A stretch of 64,000 nt of DNA from NCBI RefSeq assembly GCF_010686725.1, contig NZ_JAAGWZ010000002.1, positions 372,001 to 436,000 on the forward strand. The letters are read 5' to 3'. The translations under genes and the position numbers were made by a program. Source of the stretch: Galbitalea soli (GTDB taxonomy: Bacteria > Actinomycetota > Actinomycetes > Actinomycetales > Microbacteriaceae). Below are positions 17,648 to 26,669 of the stretch, in pieces. Within the stretch, counting starts at the first letter, position 1, and each line of letters opens with the position of its first letter. The notes under the pieces are model-generated. The model was not told the DNA's origin and did not search any database. It was given only the letters and a program-made list of their open reading frames with translations.

Positions 17648-18870
17648 CCGGCAGCGAGAACACCGCGCCCGAGAGCCGCAGCGCACGGGTGCTGCGCGAG
17701 ATCGCGAGCGGGGGCGTGGCGCTCACCGTGCTGTCGGTGATCCTCGCCTTCGTCATCGGCGGCATCCTCATCGCGGCCACCGACCCGACCGTGCAGCAGA
17801 CCGCCGGCTACTTCTTCGCGCGTCCCACCGACATGCTCTCCGCCGTCTGGCAGTCGGTGTCGGGGGCGTACGCCTCGCTCTTCCGCGGCGGCGTGTACGA
17901 CTTCACGGCGCCCGACTTCCAGGGCGGCATCGTCTCCCTCCTGTCGAGCCTCAACTACGCCACCCCGCTCATCGCGGCGGGGCTCGGTATCGCGATCGGG
18001 TTCCGCACCGGCGTCTTCAACATCGGTGGACAGGGGCAGATGCTCATCGGGGCGACCGCGGCGGGCTGGGTCGGCTTCGCGCTGCCGCTGCCCGCGGGCA
18101 TCCACCTCATCGTCGCCATCATCGCCGGGCTCCTCGGCGGCATGGTGTGGGCCGGAATCGTCGGGCTGCTCAAGGCGCGCACGGGCGCCCACGAGGTCAT
18201 CGTGACGATCATGATGAACTACATCGCCCTCTACCTGCTGCAGTTCCTGCTGCACACCCCGGTGCTCCGCGCCCCCGGCTCGCAGAACCCGCAGACACCC
18301 GCCGAGAAGCCCACGGCCCTGCTGTTCTCGGTGTTCGGGCCGAACTACGACCTCAGCTTCGGATTCGTGCTCGTCGTCGCCGCGACGATCGGCTGCTGGT
18401 GGCTGCTCTCACGCTCGAGCCTCGGCTTCAAGCTGCGCGCCGTGGGGGAGAACCCGCGCGCCGCACGCGTCGCCGGGATCAACGTCAACCGCACCATCGT
18501 CTACGCGATGGCGCTCTCCGGACTCCTCGTCGGGCTCGCGGGCGTGTACCAGGTGCTCGGCCAGAACACGACCGGGTTTGGCAGCGATATCGATGCCGGG
18601 ATCGGCTTCAACGCGATCACCGTGACGCTGCTCGGCCGCTCGCGTCCCTGGGGCGTGTTCGCCGCGGGAATCGTCTTCGGAATCCTGCAGGCGGGATCGA
18701 ACACGATGCAGGTCGCGCAGGGCGTCGACATCGACATCGTGACGGTCATCCAGTCGATCATCGTGCTGTTCATCGCCGCGCCGCCGCTCGTGCGAGCGAT
18801 CTTCCGACTCCCCGCGCCCGGCTCCCGCCCGCGCGCCGCCCGCAGCAAGAAGGTGGCTGAAGCGAAATGA
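17644..18870 (+). CDS. Nucleoside ABC transporter permease 1 (NupB/YufP-like)
   Basis: 408-residue membrane protein of the BPD_transp_2 family, with about ten hydrophobic helices and the conserved GVFNIGGQGQMLIGA and AHEVIVTIMMNYIA segments. The Arg-rich C-terminal tail ends inside the cell. Overlaps the genes on both sides by four bases, indicating coupled translation with the ATPase and second permease. Confidence 0.93.
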   Translation: MTGSENTAPESRSARVLREIASGGVALTVLSVILAFVIGGILIAATDPTVQQTAGYFFARPTDMLSAVWQSVSGAYASLFRGGVYDFTAPDFQGGIVSLLSSLNYATPLIAAGLGIAIGFRTGVFNIGGQGQMLIGATAAGWVGFALPLPAGIHLIVAIIAGLLGGMVWAGIVGLLKARTGAHEVIVTIMMNYIALYLLQFLLHTPVLRAPGSQNPQTPAEKPTALLFSVFGPNYDLSFGFVLVVAATIGCWWLLSRSSLGFKLRAVGENPRAARVAGINVNRTIVYAMALSGLLVGLAGVYQVLGQNTTGFGSDIDAGIGFNAITVTLLGRSRPWGVFAAGIVFGILQAGSNTMQVAQGVDIDIVTVIQSIIVLFIAAPPLVRAIFRLPAPGSRPRAARSKKVAEAK

Positions 18871-20162
18871 CGACCGCAACGACCTCGCCCGGCGCCACCG
18901 CGCCCGCCGTCCACACCGACGCGCAGCTGCTCGAGCGCAGCTGGAAGGTGCCGATCGGACTGGGCGTGTTCGCGCTCGTCGCGATCATCCTGTTCGTCGT
19001 GCTCGGGCGTGACGGCCAGTCGGTCTTCAGCTTCACGGCCAGCAACGCGAACGCCGTGCAGTTGCCGACCCTGCCGCTCGGCGCGCGGGCGACCGGCATC
19101 GTCGTCTCGGTCATCGCGGTGCTCATGGCCGCGGGGGCGGCGGTGCTCGTGCAGCGTCGCGTGCACGTGCCGCTGTGGTACGTCGCGATCTACACGCTCA
19201 CGCTCGTCATCGGCTTCCTGGTCTGGACGACCACCGGCAACACGCTCCACATCACCGGGCTGCTCGTCGGATCTCTCGCGCTGAGCGCGCCGCTCATCTT
19301 CGGGGCGCTCGGCGGCGTCATCTCCGAGCGCGTCGGCGTCACCAACGTCGCGATCGAGGGCCAGCTGCTCGCGGGCGCCTTCGTGTCGGCGGTCACCGCC
19401 TCCGTCACCGGCTCCCTCGTCGCCGGGGTCATCGCCGCGATGGTGGCCGGGGTGCTCGTCTCCTTCGTGCTCGGCGCCTTCGCCGTCAAGTACGCCGTCA
19501 ACCAGGTGATCGTCGGAATCGTGCTCAACGTGCTCGTGCTCGGGCTCACGACGTTCCTGTACCAGACGGTGCTCGTCAACAACCAGACGACGCTCAACAC
19601 CCCGCCGCGGTTCCACAACATCGACATCCCGCTGCTCAGCCAGATCCCCGTCATCGGGCCGCTGCTGTTCAGCCAGACCGTCATCGTCTATCTCATGTAC
19701 ATCGCGGTCATCGCGATCTTCGTGGGGCTCTTCCGCACGCGCTGGGGTCTGCGACTCCGCGCCGTCGGCGAGCACCCCCAGGCCGCCGACACCGTCGGCA
19801 TCAACGTGGCGCGCACCCGCTTCTGGAACGTGGCGCTCGCCGGGGCGATCGTGGGCCTGGGTGGCGCGTACTTCACGCTCGGCTCGGTGGGGCCGTTCAG
19901 CCAGAACATGACCAATGGCAACGGCTTCATCGCCCTCGCCGCGGTGATCTTCGGTCGCTGGGACCCGATCCGCGCCACCCTCGCGGCACTGCTGTTCGGC
20001 TTCGCCAGCAACCTGCAGAGCGTCATCAGCATCCTGGGTTCGCCGGTGCCCAATGACTTCCTGCTCATGCTCCCGTACGTCGTGACGATCTTCGCGGTCG
20101 CGGGCGTCGTCGGTCGGGTGCGCGGGCCGGCCGCGGCGGGGCGGCCCTACGTGAAGTCCTAG
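18867..20162 (+). CDS. Nucleoside ABC transporter permease 2 (NupC/YufQ-like)
   Basis: 431 residues, about ten hydrophobic segments; family blocks APLIFGALGGVISERVGV, NVAIEGQLLAGAF and NQVIVGIVLNVL. Partner of permease 1; the two form the heterodimeric channel. Compared with typical YufQ (about 320 residues) it has a longer N-terminal region with extra hydrophobic segments near residues 35-55 and 75-115. Last gene of the importer operon; the next gene is convergent. Confidence 0.93.
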   Translation: MTTATTSPGATAPAVHTDAQLLERSWKVPIGLGVFALVAIILFVVLGRDGQSVFSFTASNANAVQLPTLPLGARATGIVVSVIAVLMAAGAAVLVQRRVHVPLWYVAIYTLTLVIGFLVWTTTGNTLHITGLLVGSLALSAPLIFGALGGVISERVGVTNVAIEGQLLAGAFVSAVTASVTGSLVAGVIAAMVAGVLVSFVLGAFAVKYAVNQVIVGIVLNVLVLGLTTFLYQTVLVNNQTTLNTPPRFHNIDIPLLSQIPVIGPLLFSQTVIVYLMYIAVIAIFVGLFRTRWGLRLRAVGEHPQAADTVGINVARTRFWNVALAGAIVGLGGAYFTLGSVGPFSQNMTNGNGFIALAAVIFGRWDPIRATLAALLFGFASNLQSVISILGSPVPNDFLLMLPYVVTIFAVAGVVGRVRGPAAAGRPYVKS

Positions 20163-20227
20163 CCGCGCGCCGCGCGGTGTGACCCGCCGCGGGCGGGGAT
20201 ACGCTCGGGCGGCCCGCTCGCGTCGGA

Positions 20228-21637
20228 CTACGGCGCGTAGTCCTGGATTCGACGGCCGTGTGAGGTGTCGCGCAGCTGCGGGATGCGCTCGTTCAGCTCG
20301 GCGATCGCGGGTTCGAGGTCGAGCGTCGTGAGCCGGTGATCCCGGACGACGACCGCACCGTCGACCAGCACGGTGGAGACGTCGCTCGACTTGACGCTCA
20401 GCACGAGTGCGGCGGCGAGGTCGTGCATCGGCTGCATGTGCGGCCCGCGGGTGTCGATGAGCACGATGTCGGCGCGGTAGCCGGGCAGCAGCCGGCCGAG
20501 CCGGTCGCCCTGGCCGAACAGCGCCGCGCTCTGGCGCGTGGCGAGGTCGAGCGCGTGCGCCGAGGTGAGCCAGGTCGCGTCGCTGTGGCGATCCTTCTCG
20601 CTGAGCGAGAGGAAGCGCATGCTCTCCAGCACATCGAGGGTGTTGTGCGAGCCGGGGCCGTCCGTGCCGACGCCCACCGTGATGCCCGCGTCGTGCAGCA
20701 GGCGCACCGGGGTGATGCCCGACTGCGCGTGCTTGAGGTACACCTTGTCGCAGCAGGCGACCGCGACGCGGTCGGCCCAGGGGGTCAGCCAGCGCAGGTC
20801 ATCCTCGACGATGCCGGCGCCGTGCGCGATGATCGCACCCGTCTCGAGAATGCCCGTGCGGTGCAGCACCTCCATCGGTGTGATGCCGCGGGCGGCGAGG
20901 CTCGAGGTGGTCTGCCCGGGGCTCTCGGCCGCGTGGATGTGCGTGCGGATGCCCAGCCGCCGTGCGTGCGCCGCCGTGCGCTCGAGGTCCCCATCGTTCA
21001 CGGTGTACGTCGCGTGCGGCCCCATCGCGGTGGTGATGCGGCCGCCGGCGGCCCCGTTCCATTTCTCCGCGAAGGCGGCGGATCGCTCGATCCCCTCGTC
21101 GCCCTGCGAGGAGAAGTAGGTCTCGGCGAGGAGCGCCCGTGCCCCGCTGCGCTCGACCACGCCGGCGATCTCCTCCATCGAGAAGTAGTGGTCGGCGAAG
21201 CTGGTGACCCCGGCGAGCAGCATCTCGCCGACGGCGAGCTCCGCGCCGAGCCGCACGTCGCGCGGGGTCATGTTCACTTCCATCGGCCAGATGTGGTCGT
21301 TGAACCAGGTGCTCGTGACGACGTCCTCGGCCGAGTTGCGGAACATCGTCATCGCCGAGTGGGTGTGCGAGTTCATGAGCCCGGGGATCGCGACGTGGCC
21401 CGCACCGTCGATGAGCTCGGCGCCGTCGCGCTCGGCCGCGCTGACCTCGGCCGTGGGGCGCACCCAGAGGATGACGCCGCCCGCGATTCCGATCGCGTGG
21501 TCGGCGAGCAGGTGAACGGTGCCGCGGGCCGCCGTGTCATCGGCGGGGAGGGCGGGATAGCCCGGCGCGGCGGCCTCCGTGTGGGTGAGGACGGTGGCCC
21601 CCAGGATGATCGTTTCGGGCTTCTCGTCCGGCTCCAT
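20228..21637 (-). CDS. Amidohydrolase, MTA/SAH deaminase-like
   Basis: 469-residue amidohydrolase resembling 5-methylthioadenosine/S-adenosylhomocysteine deaminases. Metal ligands: NSHTHSAM (H-x-H), a central THIHAAE (His, Glu), IIAHGAG and GVGTDGPGS (Asp). Substrate is probably an adenosine derivative or another aminopurine, given the purine salvage setting. The usual N-x-x-S-N-x-K segment is replaced by CCDKVYLKHAQSG, so specificity is uncertain. ATG at 21637 has TAGAAT six bases upstream. Confidence 0.83.
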   Translation of the reverse strand: MEPDEKPETIILGATVLTHTEAAAPGYPALPADDTAARGTVHLLADHAIGIAGGVILWVRPTAEVSAAERDGAELIDGAGHVAIPGLMNSHTHSAMTMFRNSAEDVVTSTWFNDHIWPMEVNMTPRDVRLGAELAVGEMLLAGVTSFADHYFSMEEIAGVVERSGARALLAETYFSSQGDEGIERSAAFAEKWNGAAGGRITTAMGPHATYTVNDGDLERTAAHARRLGIRTHIHAAESPGQTTSSLAARGITPMEVLHRTGILETGAIIAHGAGIVEDDLRWLTPWADRVAVACCDKVYLKHAQSGITPVRLLHDAGITVGVGTDGPGSHNTLDVLESMRFLSLSEKDRHSDATWLTSAHALDLATRQSAALFGQGDRLGRLLPGYRADIVLIDTRGPHMQPMHDLAAALVLSVKSSDVSTVLVDGAVVVRDHRLTTLDLEPAIAELNERIPQLRDTSHGRRIQDYAP

Positions 21638-21643
21638 CGGCCA

Positions 21644-21649
21644 ATTCTA
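21644..21649 (-). promoter_or_regulatory. -10 box, leaderless promoter of the MTA/SAH deaminase-like gene
   Basis: TAGAAT on the minus strand with a 6-base gap to the ATG at 21637. Confidence 0.55.
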
Positions 21650-21676
21650 CGAGCGCCCCCGTGGGAGACTGGAGCC

Positions 21677-22894
21677 ATGACCGACCGACTCACGGGCCTC
21701 GATGTGTGGGATGGGGAGCGGTACCTCGGCGCCGCGACCCTGGAGTGGAGCGCTCGCGGAACGGACGCGGTCTTCGACACGGTCGAGACGACCGGCGCGG
21801 GGGCGCGCGGCGGGCTCACGGTCATCCCGGGCCTCATCGACACCCATGTGCACCTGATCGGCTACGCCGGTGCCGGCCGCCCCGACTTTCTCACCTGGCC
21901 GCTCGTCACTCGACCGGAGGAGCAGGTGCTGCACGGGCTCGCGCACGCGCGGTCGGGCCTGGCCGCGGGCGTGACGACGATGCGCGACCTCTCGGCCGAC
22001 GACGTGCAGTTCTCGCTGCGCCGCGCGATCGACGGGGGCATCGTCGAGGGGCCGCGTCTGCTCGCCCACGGGATGGTCGGCATGACGGCGGGCCACGGCG
22101 ATCTGTTCATCCCTCCGGCCTTTCCGCTGCGGAAGCCGACCGCCGACGGTCCGGACGCCTGCCGCGCCCTCGTGCGGCAGTACGCCCGCGCGGGAGCGGA
22201 CGGCATCAAGATCGCGACGAGCGGCGGGGTGCTCTCGGTGGGCGACAAGGCGAGCTGGCGCAACCACACGCGCGCCGAGATCGCGGCGATCGTCGATGAG
22301 GCGCACGCCCTGTCGATGCGCGTCGCCGCGCACGCCCACACGGCGGAGGGCATCGCGATCGCGCTCGACGAGGGCGTCGACTCCCTCGAGCACGCCACCC
22401 TCATGACGCCCGAGCTCGCCGATCGAGCCGTCCGCGCGGGGGTCACGGTCGCCCCCACGCTGCTCATCAACGAGGTGATCGCGGCCGGCGGCGCCGGTGC
22501 CTCCGCCGAGCAGGCCGAGAAGGCCGCCGAGCTCGTCGGTCGCCGGGATGCCCTGCTCCGGTCGGCCGCCGATGCCGGGGTGGATTTCGTGCTCGGCACC
22601 GACGCGAACGGTCACCACGTGCGGTTCGGCGATCAGCCGGCCGAGGTGCGGCGCATGGCCGAGATCTTCGGCTGGGGCGCCGAGCGGGCGCTCGCCGCCG
22701 CCACCTCGCGTGCCGCCGCGGCGATCGGGCGCGGATCGAGTCTGGGGCGGATCGCGCCGGGCTTCGCGGCCGATTTCGTCGTTCTGCGCGGGGCGCCCTG
22801 GGCCGACATCCGCGAGCTCTCGGTCGACCGCATCGTCGCCGTCGTCTCCCGCGGCCGTGTGGTCGCGGGCTCCCTGGAAGGGCTGTCACTGTGA
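21677..22894 (+). CDS. Amidohydrolase family protein (metal-dependent hydrolase)
   Basis: 405 residues. Motifs IPGLIDTHVHLIGYAG (H-x-H), GADGIKIATSGG (Lys expected to bridge the metals), VAAHAHTAEGI, VDSLEHATLM and DFVLGTDANGHH (Asp) place it with prolidase/organophosphatase-like amidohydrolases, whose physiological substrates include N-acyl amino acids and dipeptides. The substrate cannot be told from sequence. GGAG precedes the ATG closely. It overlaps deoA by GTGA, so it is co-translated with a nucleoside phosphorylase, suggesting but not proving a role in nucleobase-related catabolism. Confidence 0.85.
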   Translation: MTDRLTGLDVWDGERYLGAATLEWSARGTDAVFDTVETTGAGARGGLTVIPGLIDTHVHLIGYAGAGRPDFLTWPLVTRPEEQVLHGLAHARSGLAAGVTTMRDLSADDVQFSLRRAIDGGIVEGPRLLAHGMVGMTAGHGDLFIPPAFPLRKPTADGPDACRALVRQYARAGADGIKIATSGGVLSVGDKASWRNHTRAEIAAIVDEAHALSMRVAAHAHTAEGIAIALDEGVDSLEHATLMTPELADRAVRAGVTVAPTLLINEVIAAGGAGASAEQAEKAAELVGRRDALLRSAADAGVDFVLGTDANGHHVRFGDQPAEVRRMAEIFGWGAERALAAATSRAAAAIGRGSSLGRIAPGFAADFVVLRGAPWADIRELSVDRIVAVVSRGRVVAGSLEGLSL

Positions 22895-24222
22895 GCGCCA
22901 CCGAGGTCACCCCCGCCGAACCGTCGGCGATCGAACCCTTCGACGTCGTCGACCTGATCCGCACGAAGCGCGATCGCGGCACGCTGAGCACCGCGCAGAT
23001 CGACTGGTTGGTCGACGCGTACACCCGTGGCTACGTCGCCGACGAGCAGATGTCCGCGATGACGATGGCCATCTTCCTCAACGGCATGGGGCGCGAGGAG
23101 ATCCGCGACCTCACGCTCGCCATGGTCGCCAGCGGCGACCGACTCGACTTCAGCGGCCTGCACCGGAAGACGACCGACAAGCACTCCACCGGAGGGGTCG
23201 GCGACAAGATCACCCTGCCGCTCGCGCCCCTCGTCGCGTCGTTCGGCGTCGCTGTTCCGCAGCTCTCCGGTCGCGGGCTCGGGCACACCGGTGGCACGCT
23301 CGACAAGCTCGAGAGCATCCCCGGGTGGCGTGCCCGACTCAGCACCGACGAGTTCTACGCCCAGCTGGACGCGGTGGGCGCCGTGGTGTGTGCGGCGGGC
23401 GCCCGGCTCGCCCCCGCCGACGGCAAGCTCTACGCCCTTCGCGACATCACCGGCACGGTGGAGGCGATCCCGCTCATCGCCTCCTCGATCATGAGCAAGA
23501 AGATCGCGGAGGGCACCGCGGCGCTCGTGCTCGACGTCAAGTTCGGCTCGGGGGCGTTCATCCAGGACCCGGCCCGCGGGCGGGAGCTCGCCGAGACGAT
23601 GGTGCGGCTCGGCACCGACGCCGGGGTGCGAACCGTCGCACTGCTCACCAACATGAACGTGCCGCTCGGGCTCGCGATCGGCAACGCCAACGAGGTGCGC
23701 GAGTCGGTCGAGGTACTCGCGGGCGGGGGTCCCGCCGACGTCGTCGAGCTCACGATCGCCCTCGCGCGCGAGATGCTCGCCACCGCGGGGGTCACCGACG
23801 CCGACGTCGAGGCCGCCCTCGCCGACGGGCGGGCGATGGACACCTGGCGGCGGATGATCGCGGCACAGGGCGGCGACCCCGATGCCGCTCTGCCCCAGCC
23901 CCGCGAGTCGCAGCTCGTCACCGCACCGCGCGGCGGCCGGCTGGTCGAGCAGCATGCCCTGCCCTTCGGGATCGCCGCGTGGCGGCTGGGCGCGGGCCGG
24001 GCCCGCCAGCAGGACCCGGTGCACCACGCCGCCGGCATCGACCTGCACGCCAAGCCGGGCGACCTCGTCACCGCCGGCCAGCCCCTGTTCACCCTGCACA
24101 GCGACGAGCCCGCCCGCTTCGCCCGCGCTCTCGAGGCGCTCGAGGGCGCGTGGCGGATCGGCGACCCCGAGGAGGCCCCGCAGACCGGCGGCCCGCTCAT
24201 CGCCGGCCGCGTCGGGGAGTGA
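22891..24222 (+). CDS. deoA: Thymidine / pyrimidine-nucleoside phosphorylase
   Basis: Phosphorolysis of thymidine or uridine to base and (deoxy)ribose-1-phosphate. The family signature is complete: DRLDFSG, KHSTGGVGDKITLPLAP (phosphate binding), LSGRGLGHTGGTLDKLES and SSIMSKKIAEG. 443 residues. GTG start at 22891 is coupled to the upstream amidohydrolase (GTGA). Confidence 0.96.
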   Translation: MSATEVTPAEPSAIEPFDVVDLIRTKRDRGTLSTAQIDWLVDAYTRGYVADEQMSAMTMAIFLNGMGREEIRDLTLAMVASGDRLDFSGLHRKTTDKHSTGGVGDKITLPLAPLVASFGVAVPQLSGRGLGHTGGTLDKLESIPGWRARLSTDEFYAQLDAVGAVVCAAGARLAPADGKLYALRDITGTVEAIPLIASSIMSKKIAEGTAALVLDVKFGSGAFIQDPARGRELAETMVRLGTDAGVRTVALLTNMNVPLGLAIGNANEVRESVEVLAGGGPADVVELTIALAREMLATAGVTDADVEAALADGRAMDTWRRMIAAQGGDPDAALPQPRESQLVTAPRGGRLVEQHALPFGIAAWRLGAGRARQQDPVHHAAGIDLHAKPGDLVTAGQPLFTLHSDEPARFARALEALEGAWRIGDPEEAPQTGGPLIAGRVGE

Positions 24223-24266
24223 CCGTGCTCACAGCATCCGTGGTGCTGGCGCGACGGGCGCGACGG

Positions 24267-24272
24267 TAGATT
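24267..24272 (+). promoter_or_regulatory. -10 box, leaderless promoter of add
   Basis: TAGATT, seven bases before the ATG at 24280. Confidence 0.5.
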
Positions 24273-24279
24273 TGAGACC

Positions 24280-25368
24280 ATGACTGCCCTCGACATCACG
24301 AGCCTGCCGAAGGTCTCCCTCCACGATCACCTCGACGGCGGTCTGCGCCCGCAGACCATCCTCGAGCTGGCCGACGAGGTGGGCCTCGAGACTCCCGCCG
24401 CCGACGCCGAGGCGCTGCAGGCCTGGTTCGACGAGAAGAGCGACTCCGGTTCGCTCGTCGAGTACCTGAAGACCTTCGACCTCACCACCGGCGTGATGCA
24501 GACCACGGATGCCCTTGCCCGGGTCGCCCGCGAGTTCGTGCAGGATCTCGGCGCCGACGGCGTCGTCTACGGCGAGATCCGCTGGGCCCCGGAGCAGCAC
24601 CTGCAGCGGGGCCTCTCCCTCGACGACGTCGTGGAGGCCGTGCAGTCGGGCCTCGACGAGGGCGTCGCCGACGTGGAGGCGACCGGGCGCCGGATCCGGG
24701 TCGGTCAGCTCGTGAGCGCGATGCGTCACCTCGATCGCGGCCTCGAGATCGCCCAGCTCGCGGTGCGCCACCGCGATCGCGGCGTGGTCGGCTTCGACAT
24801 CGCGGGGCCGGAGGACGGCTTCGCCCCCGAGCGCATGCGCGACGCCTTCGACTACTTGGCCCGCGAGTTCATGCCGCGCACGGTTCACGCGGGCGAGGCG
24901 GCGGGGCTCGCGAGCATCCGATCCGCCCTGTTCGACGGCCGCGCGATGCGGCTCGGCCACGGCGTGCGCATCGCGGAAGACATCACGACGGCGCGCGAGG
25001 ACGGCGACAGCACCTACGTCACGCTCGGCCCGGTCGCCCAGTGGGTGAAGGACCGCGAGATCGCGCTCGAGACCAGCCCCAGCTCCAATCTGCAGACGGG
25101 GGCGATCGCGCAGTGGGGTGACGAGCTGATCGATCATCCCTTCGACCTGCTCTATCAGCTGGGGTTCGCGGTGACCGTCAACACCGACAACCGCCTGCAG
25201 AGCCACACCACCCTCAGCCGCGAGCTCGGGCTCCTCGTCGACACCTTCGGGTACGACCTCGACGACCTCGCCGCATTCCAGCTCAATGCCGCGACCGCCG
25301 CCTTCCTCTCGCTCGACGACCGACAGGACCTCGTCGACCAGATCGTCGACGGGTTCGAGCGAGCCTAG
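24280..25368 (+). CDS. add: Adenosine deaminase
   Basis: Zn-dependent deamination of (deoxy)adenosine to (deoxy)inosine, which DeoD then phosphorolyses. Motifs: KVSLHDHLDGG (H-x-H; family has H-x-H-L-D/E-G), TVHAGEAAG (His, catalytic Glu), LGHGVRIAED, and VTVNTDNRLQSHT (Asp pair region). 362 residues. The downstream EIIA gene begins at the very next base after the stop. Confidence 0.95.
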   Translation: MTALDITSLPKVSLHDHLDGGLRPQTILELADEVGLETPAADAEALQAWFDEKSDSGSLVEYLKTFDLTTGVMQTTDALARVAREFVQDLGADGVVYGEIRWAPEQHLQRGLSLDDVVEAVQSGLDEGVADVEATGRRIRVGQLVSAMRHLDRGLEIAQLAVRHRDRGVVGFDIAGPEDGFAPERMRDAFDYLAREFMPRTVHAGEAAGLASIRSALFDGRAMRLGHGVRIAEDITTAREDGDSTYVTLGPVAQWVKDREIALETSPSSNLQTGAIAQWGDELIDHPFDLLYQLGFAVTVNTDNRLQSHTTLSRELGLLVDTFGYDLDDLAAFQLNAATAAFLSLDDRQDLVDQIVDGFERA

Positions 25369-25815
25369 ATGTCGCTGCCGCCGATCCCCGCCGAGGCCAT
25401 CGCCCTCGATGTCGTCGCGAGCGACTGGCGGTCCGCCGTGCGCGCGGGCGGGGCGGCGCTCACGCGGGCGGGCATCGCCAAGGCGAGCTACGCCGACGAG
25501 ATGGTGCGGATGATCGAGGAGCACGGTCCCTACGTCGTGATCGCCCCCGGTCTCGCGCTCGCCCACGCGCGCCCCGGCCCCGAGGTGCTTCGCGAGGGCG
25601 TCTCCGTCGTCACGCTGCAGACGCCGGTCACCTTCGGTCACCCCTACAACGACCCGGTGAGCGTCGTGCTCTCGCTCGCGGTCGTCTCGGCCGACGCGCA
25701 CATCGCGCTCGTCGCCGAACTCGCCAACATCTTCAACGACTCGGATGCGATCGCCGGGCTCACGGGTGCCACCTCGGTCGCCGAGGTGCAACGGATCATG
25801 GGGGTCGCGGAGTGA
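25369..25815 (+). CDS. PTS sugar transporter subunit IIA (ascorbate/fructose-mannitol type)
   Basis: 148-residue EIIA domain. The phosphorylatable His lies in APGLALAHARPGPEV, and VTLQTPVTFGHPYNDPVSVVLSLA is the strand with the second conserved His. The ATG is immediately adjacent to the add stop and the next gene overlaps by GTGA, so add, EIIA and EIIB appear co-transcribed. No EIIC lies in the window. Could phosphorylate a distant EIIC/EIIB or act as a regulator. Confidence 0.88.
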   Translation: MSLPPIPAEAIALDVVASDWRSAVRAGGAALTRAGIAKASYADEMVRMIEEHGPYVVIAPGLALAHARPGPEVLREGVSVVTLQTPVTFGHPYNDPVSVVLSLAVVSADAHIALVAELANIFNDSDAIAGLTGATSVAEVQRIMGVAE

Positions 25816-26084
25816 AGATCGTCGCCATCTGCGGGGCCGGGATCGGCTCGAGCGGGATTCTGAAGGTCAACGCCGAGCGGGTTCTGCAGCGACTCGGGCT
25901 GGAGGCTGAGGTGAGCGCGGTGCACCTCGCGTCACTTCAGCGCGACGCGGCGGGGGCGCAGATCATCCTGACGAGCCCCGAGTTCGTGGAGGCGATCGGC
26001 AAGACGAACGCCGACATCATCGTCGTGCACAACTACTTCGACACCAACGAGCTCAGCGAGAAGCTGGAAGCGGCGCTGGGCTGA
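25812..26084 (+). CDS. PTS sugar transporter subunit IIB (UlaB/SgcB-like)
   Basis: 90-residue single-domain EIIB with its phospho-cysteine at Cys7 in AICGAGIGSSGILK, a P-loop-like turn found in ascorbate- and lactose-type EIIB. GTG start at 25812 overlaps the EIIA stop. Its 3' end overlaps the convergent membrane-protein gene by 32 bases. Orphan with respect to EIIC. Confidence 0.88.
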   Translation: MKIVAICGAGIGSSGILKVNAERVLQRLGLEAEVSAVHLASLQRDAAGAQIILTSPEFVEAIGKTNADIIVVHNYFDTNELSEKLEAALG

Positions 26085-26619
26085 CCTCGCCCGCCGCTGT
26101 GGCCCGCGAGCGAAGGACGAGCGCCGCGATCCCCACGCCGATCACGCCGACGAGACTGATGAGGGGCAGTTCGACGAGGATGCTCAGCACGCCGAGAACG
26201 ATGCGCGCGCCCAGCCCGACCCCGGAGGAGACCGCCGCGGAGGTGCCGACGACGATGCCGAGGATCGCGGCGAGCCAGCCGACGACGAGGAACCCCAGCC
26301 AGCTCGACTCGAAGCCGTTGACGGCGACGAACCCGGTGCCCGCGGAACCGAACAGCCAGGCGAGCCCCGCGAGGTCGAGCCCCGCGTAGGCGATTCCCGC
26401 GAGCGCGAGCAGCGCCCAGCGCCGCCGCGGGGAGACGTCGAGCAGCATGCGCACGAGCGCGTCGGTCGCGAACACCGCGCTCGCGATGCCGAGCACGATG
26501 ACGGCGATCGCGACCCCGACTCCGCCCGGCACGGCCGCGACGAGCACGGCGGAGACCAGCGAGAGCACGAGCGCGACGAGCGCGGGGCCGATCGCCCCCG
26601 ACCACCATCTCGCGTTCAT
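26053..26619 (-). CDS. Hypothetical membrane protein
   Basis: 188 residues, about five hydrophobic helices (near 10-30, 34-55, 68-90, 105-128, 138-168), very Ala/Val/Leu-rich with a short charged C-terminus. No family recognised. Far too small and lacking motifs for a PTS EIIC, so it does not complete the neighbouring EIIA/EIIB. Convergent with EIIB (32-base overlap). Confidence 0.7.
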   Translation of the reverse strand: MNARWWSGAIGPALVALVLSLVSAVLVAAVPGGVGVAIAVIVLGIASAVFATDALVRMLLDVSPRRRWALLALAGIAYAGLDLAGLAWLFGSAGTGFVAVNGFESSWLGFLVVGWLAAILGIVVGTSAAVSSGVGLGARIVLGVLSILVELPLISLVGVIGVGIAALVLRSRATAAGEVSPAPLPASR

Positions 26620-26669
26620 CGCCCCAGTAAACCACCGTCGGGGTCATCCCCGGGGATGATCCGATCGCG

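Noticed and set aside
14951-17686. A 911-codon open frame on the minus strand
   Set aside because: Lies entirely antisense to the BMP lipoprotein and ABC ATPase genes; the peptide is Asp/Arg/Val-rich mirror sequence with no domain. Typical of high-GC DNA.
20336-21676. Long plus-strand open frame upstream of the second amidohydrolase
   Set aside because: Antisense to the MTA/SAH deaminase-like gene. Only the part from the ATG at 21677 has family sequence.
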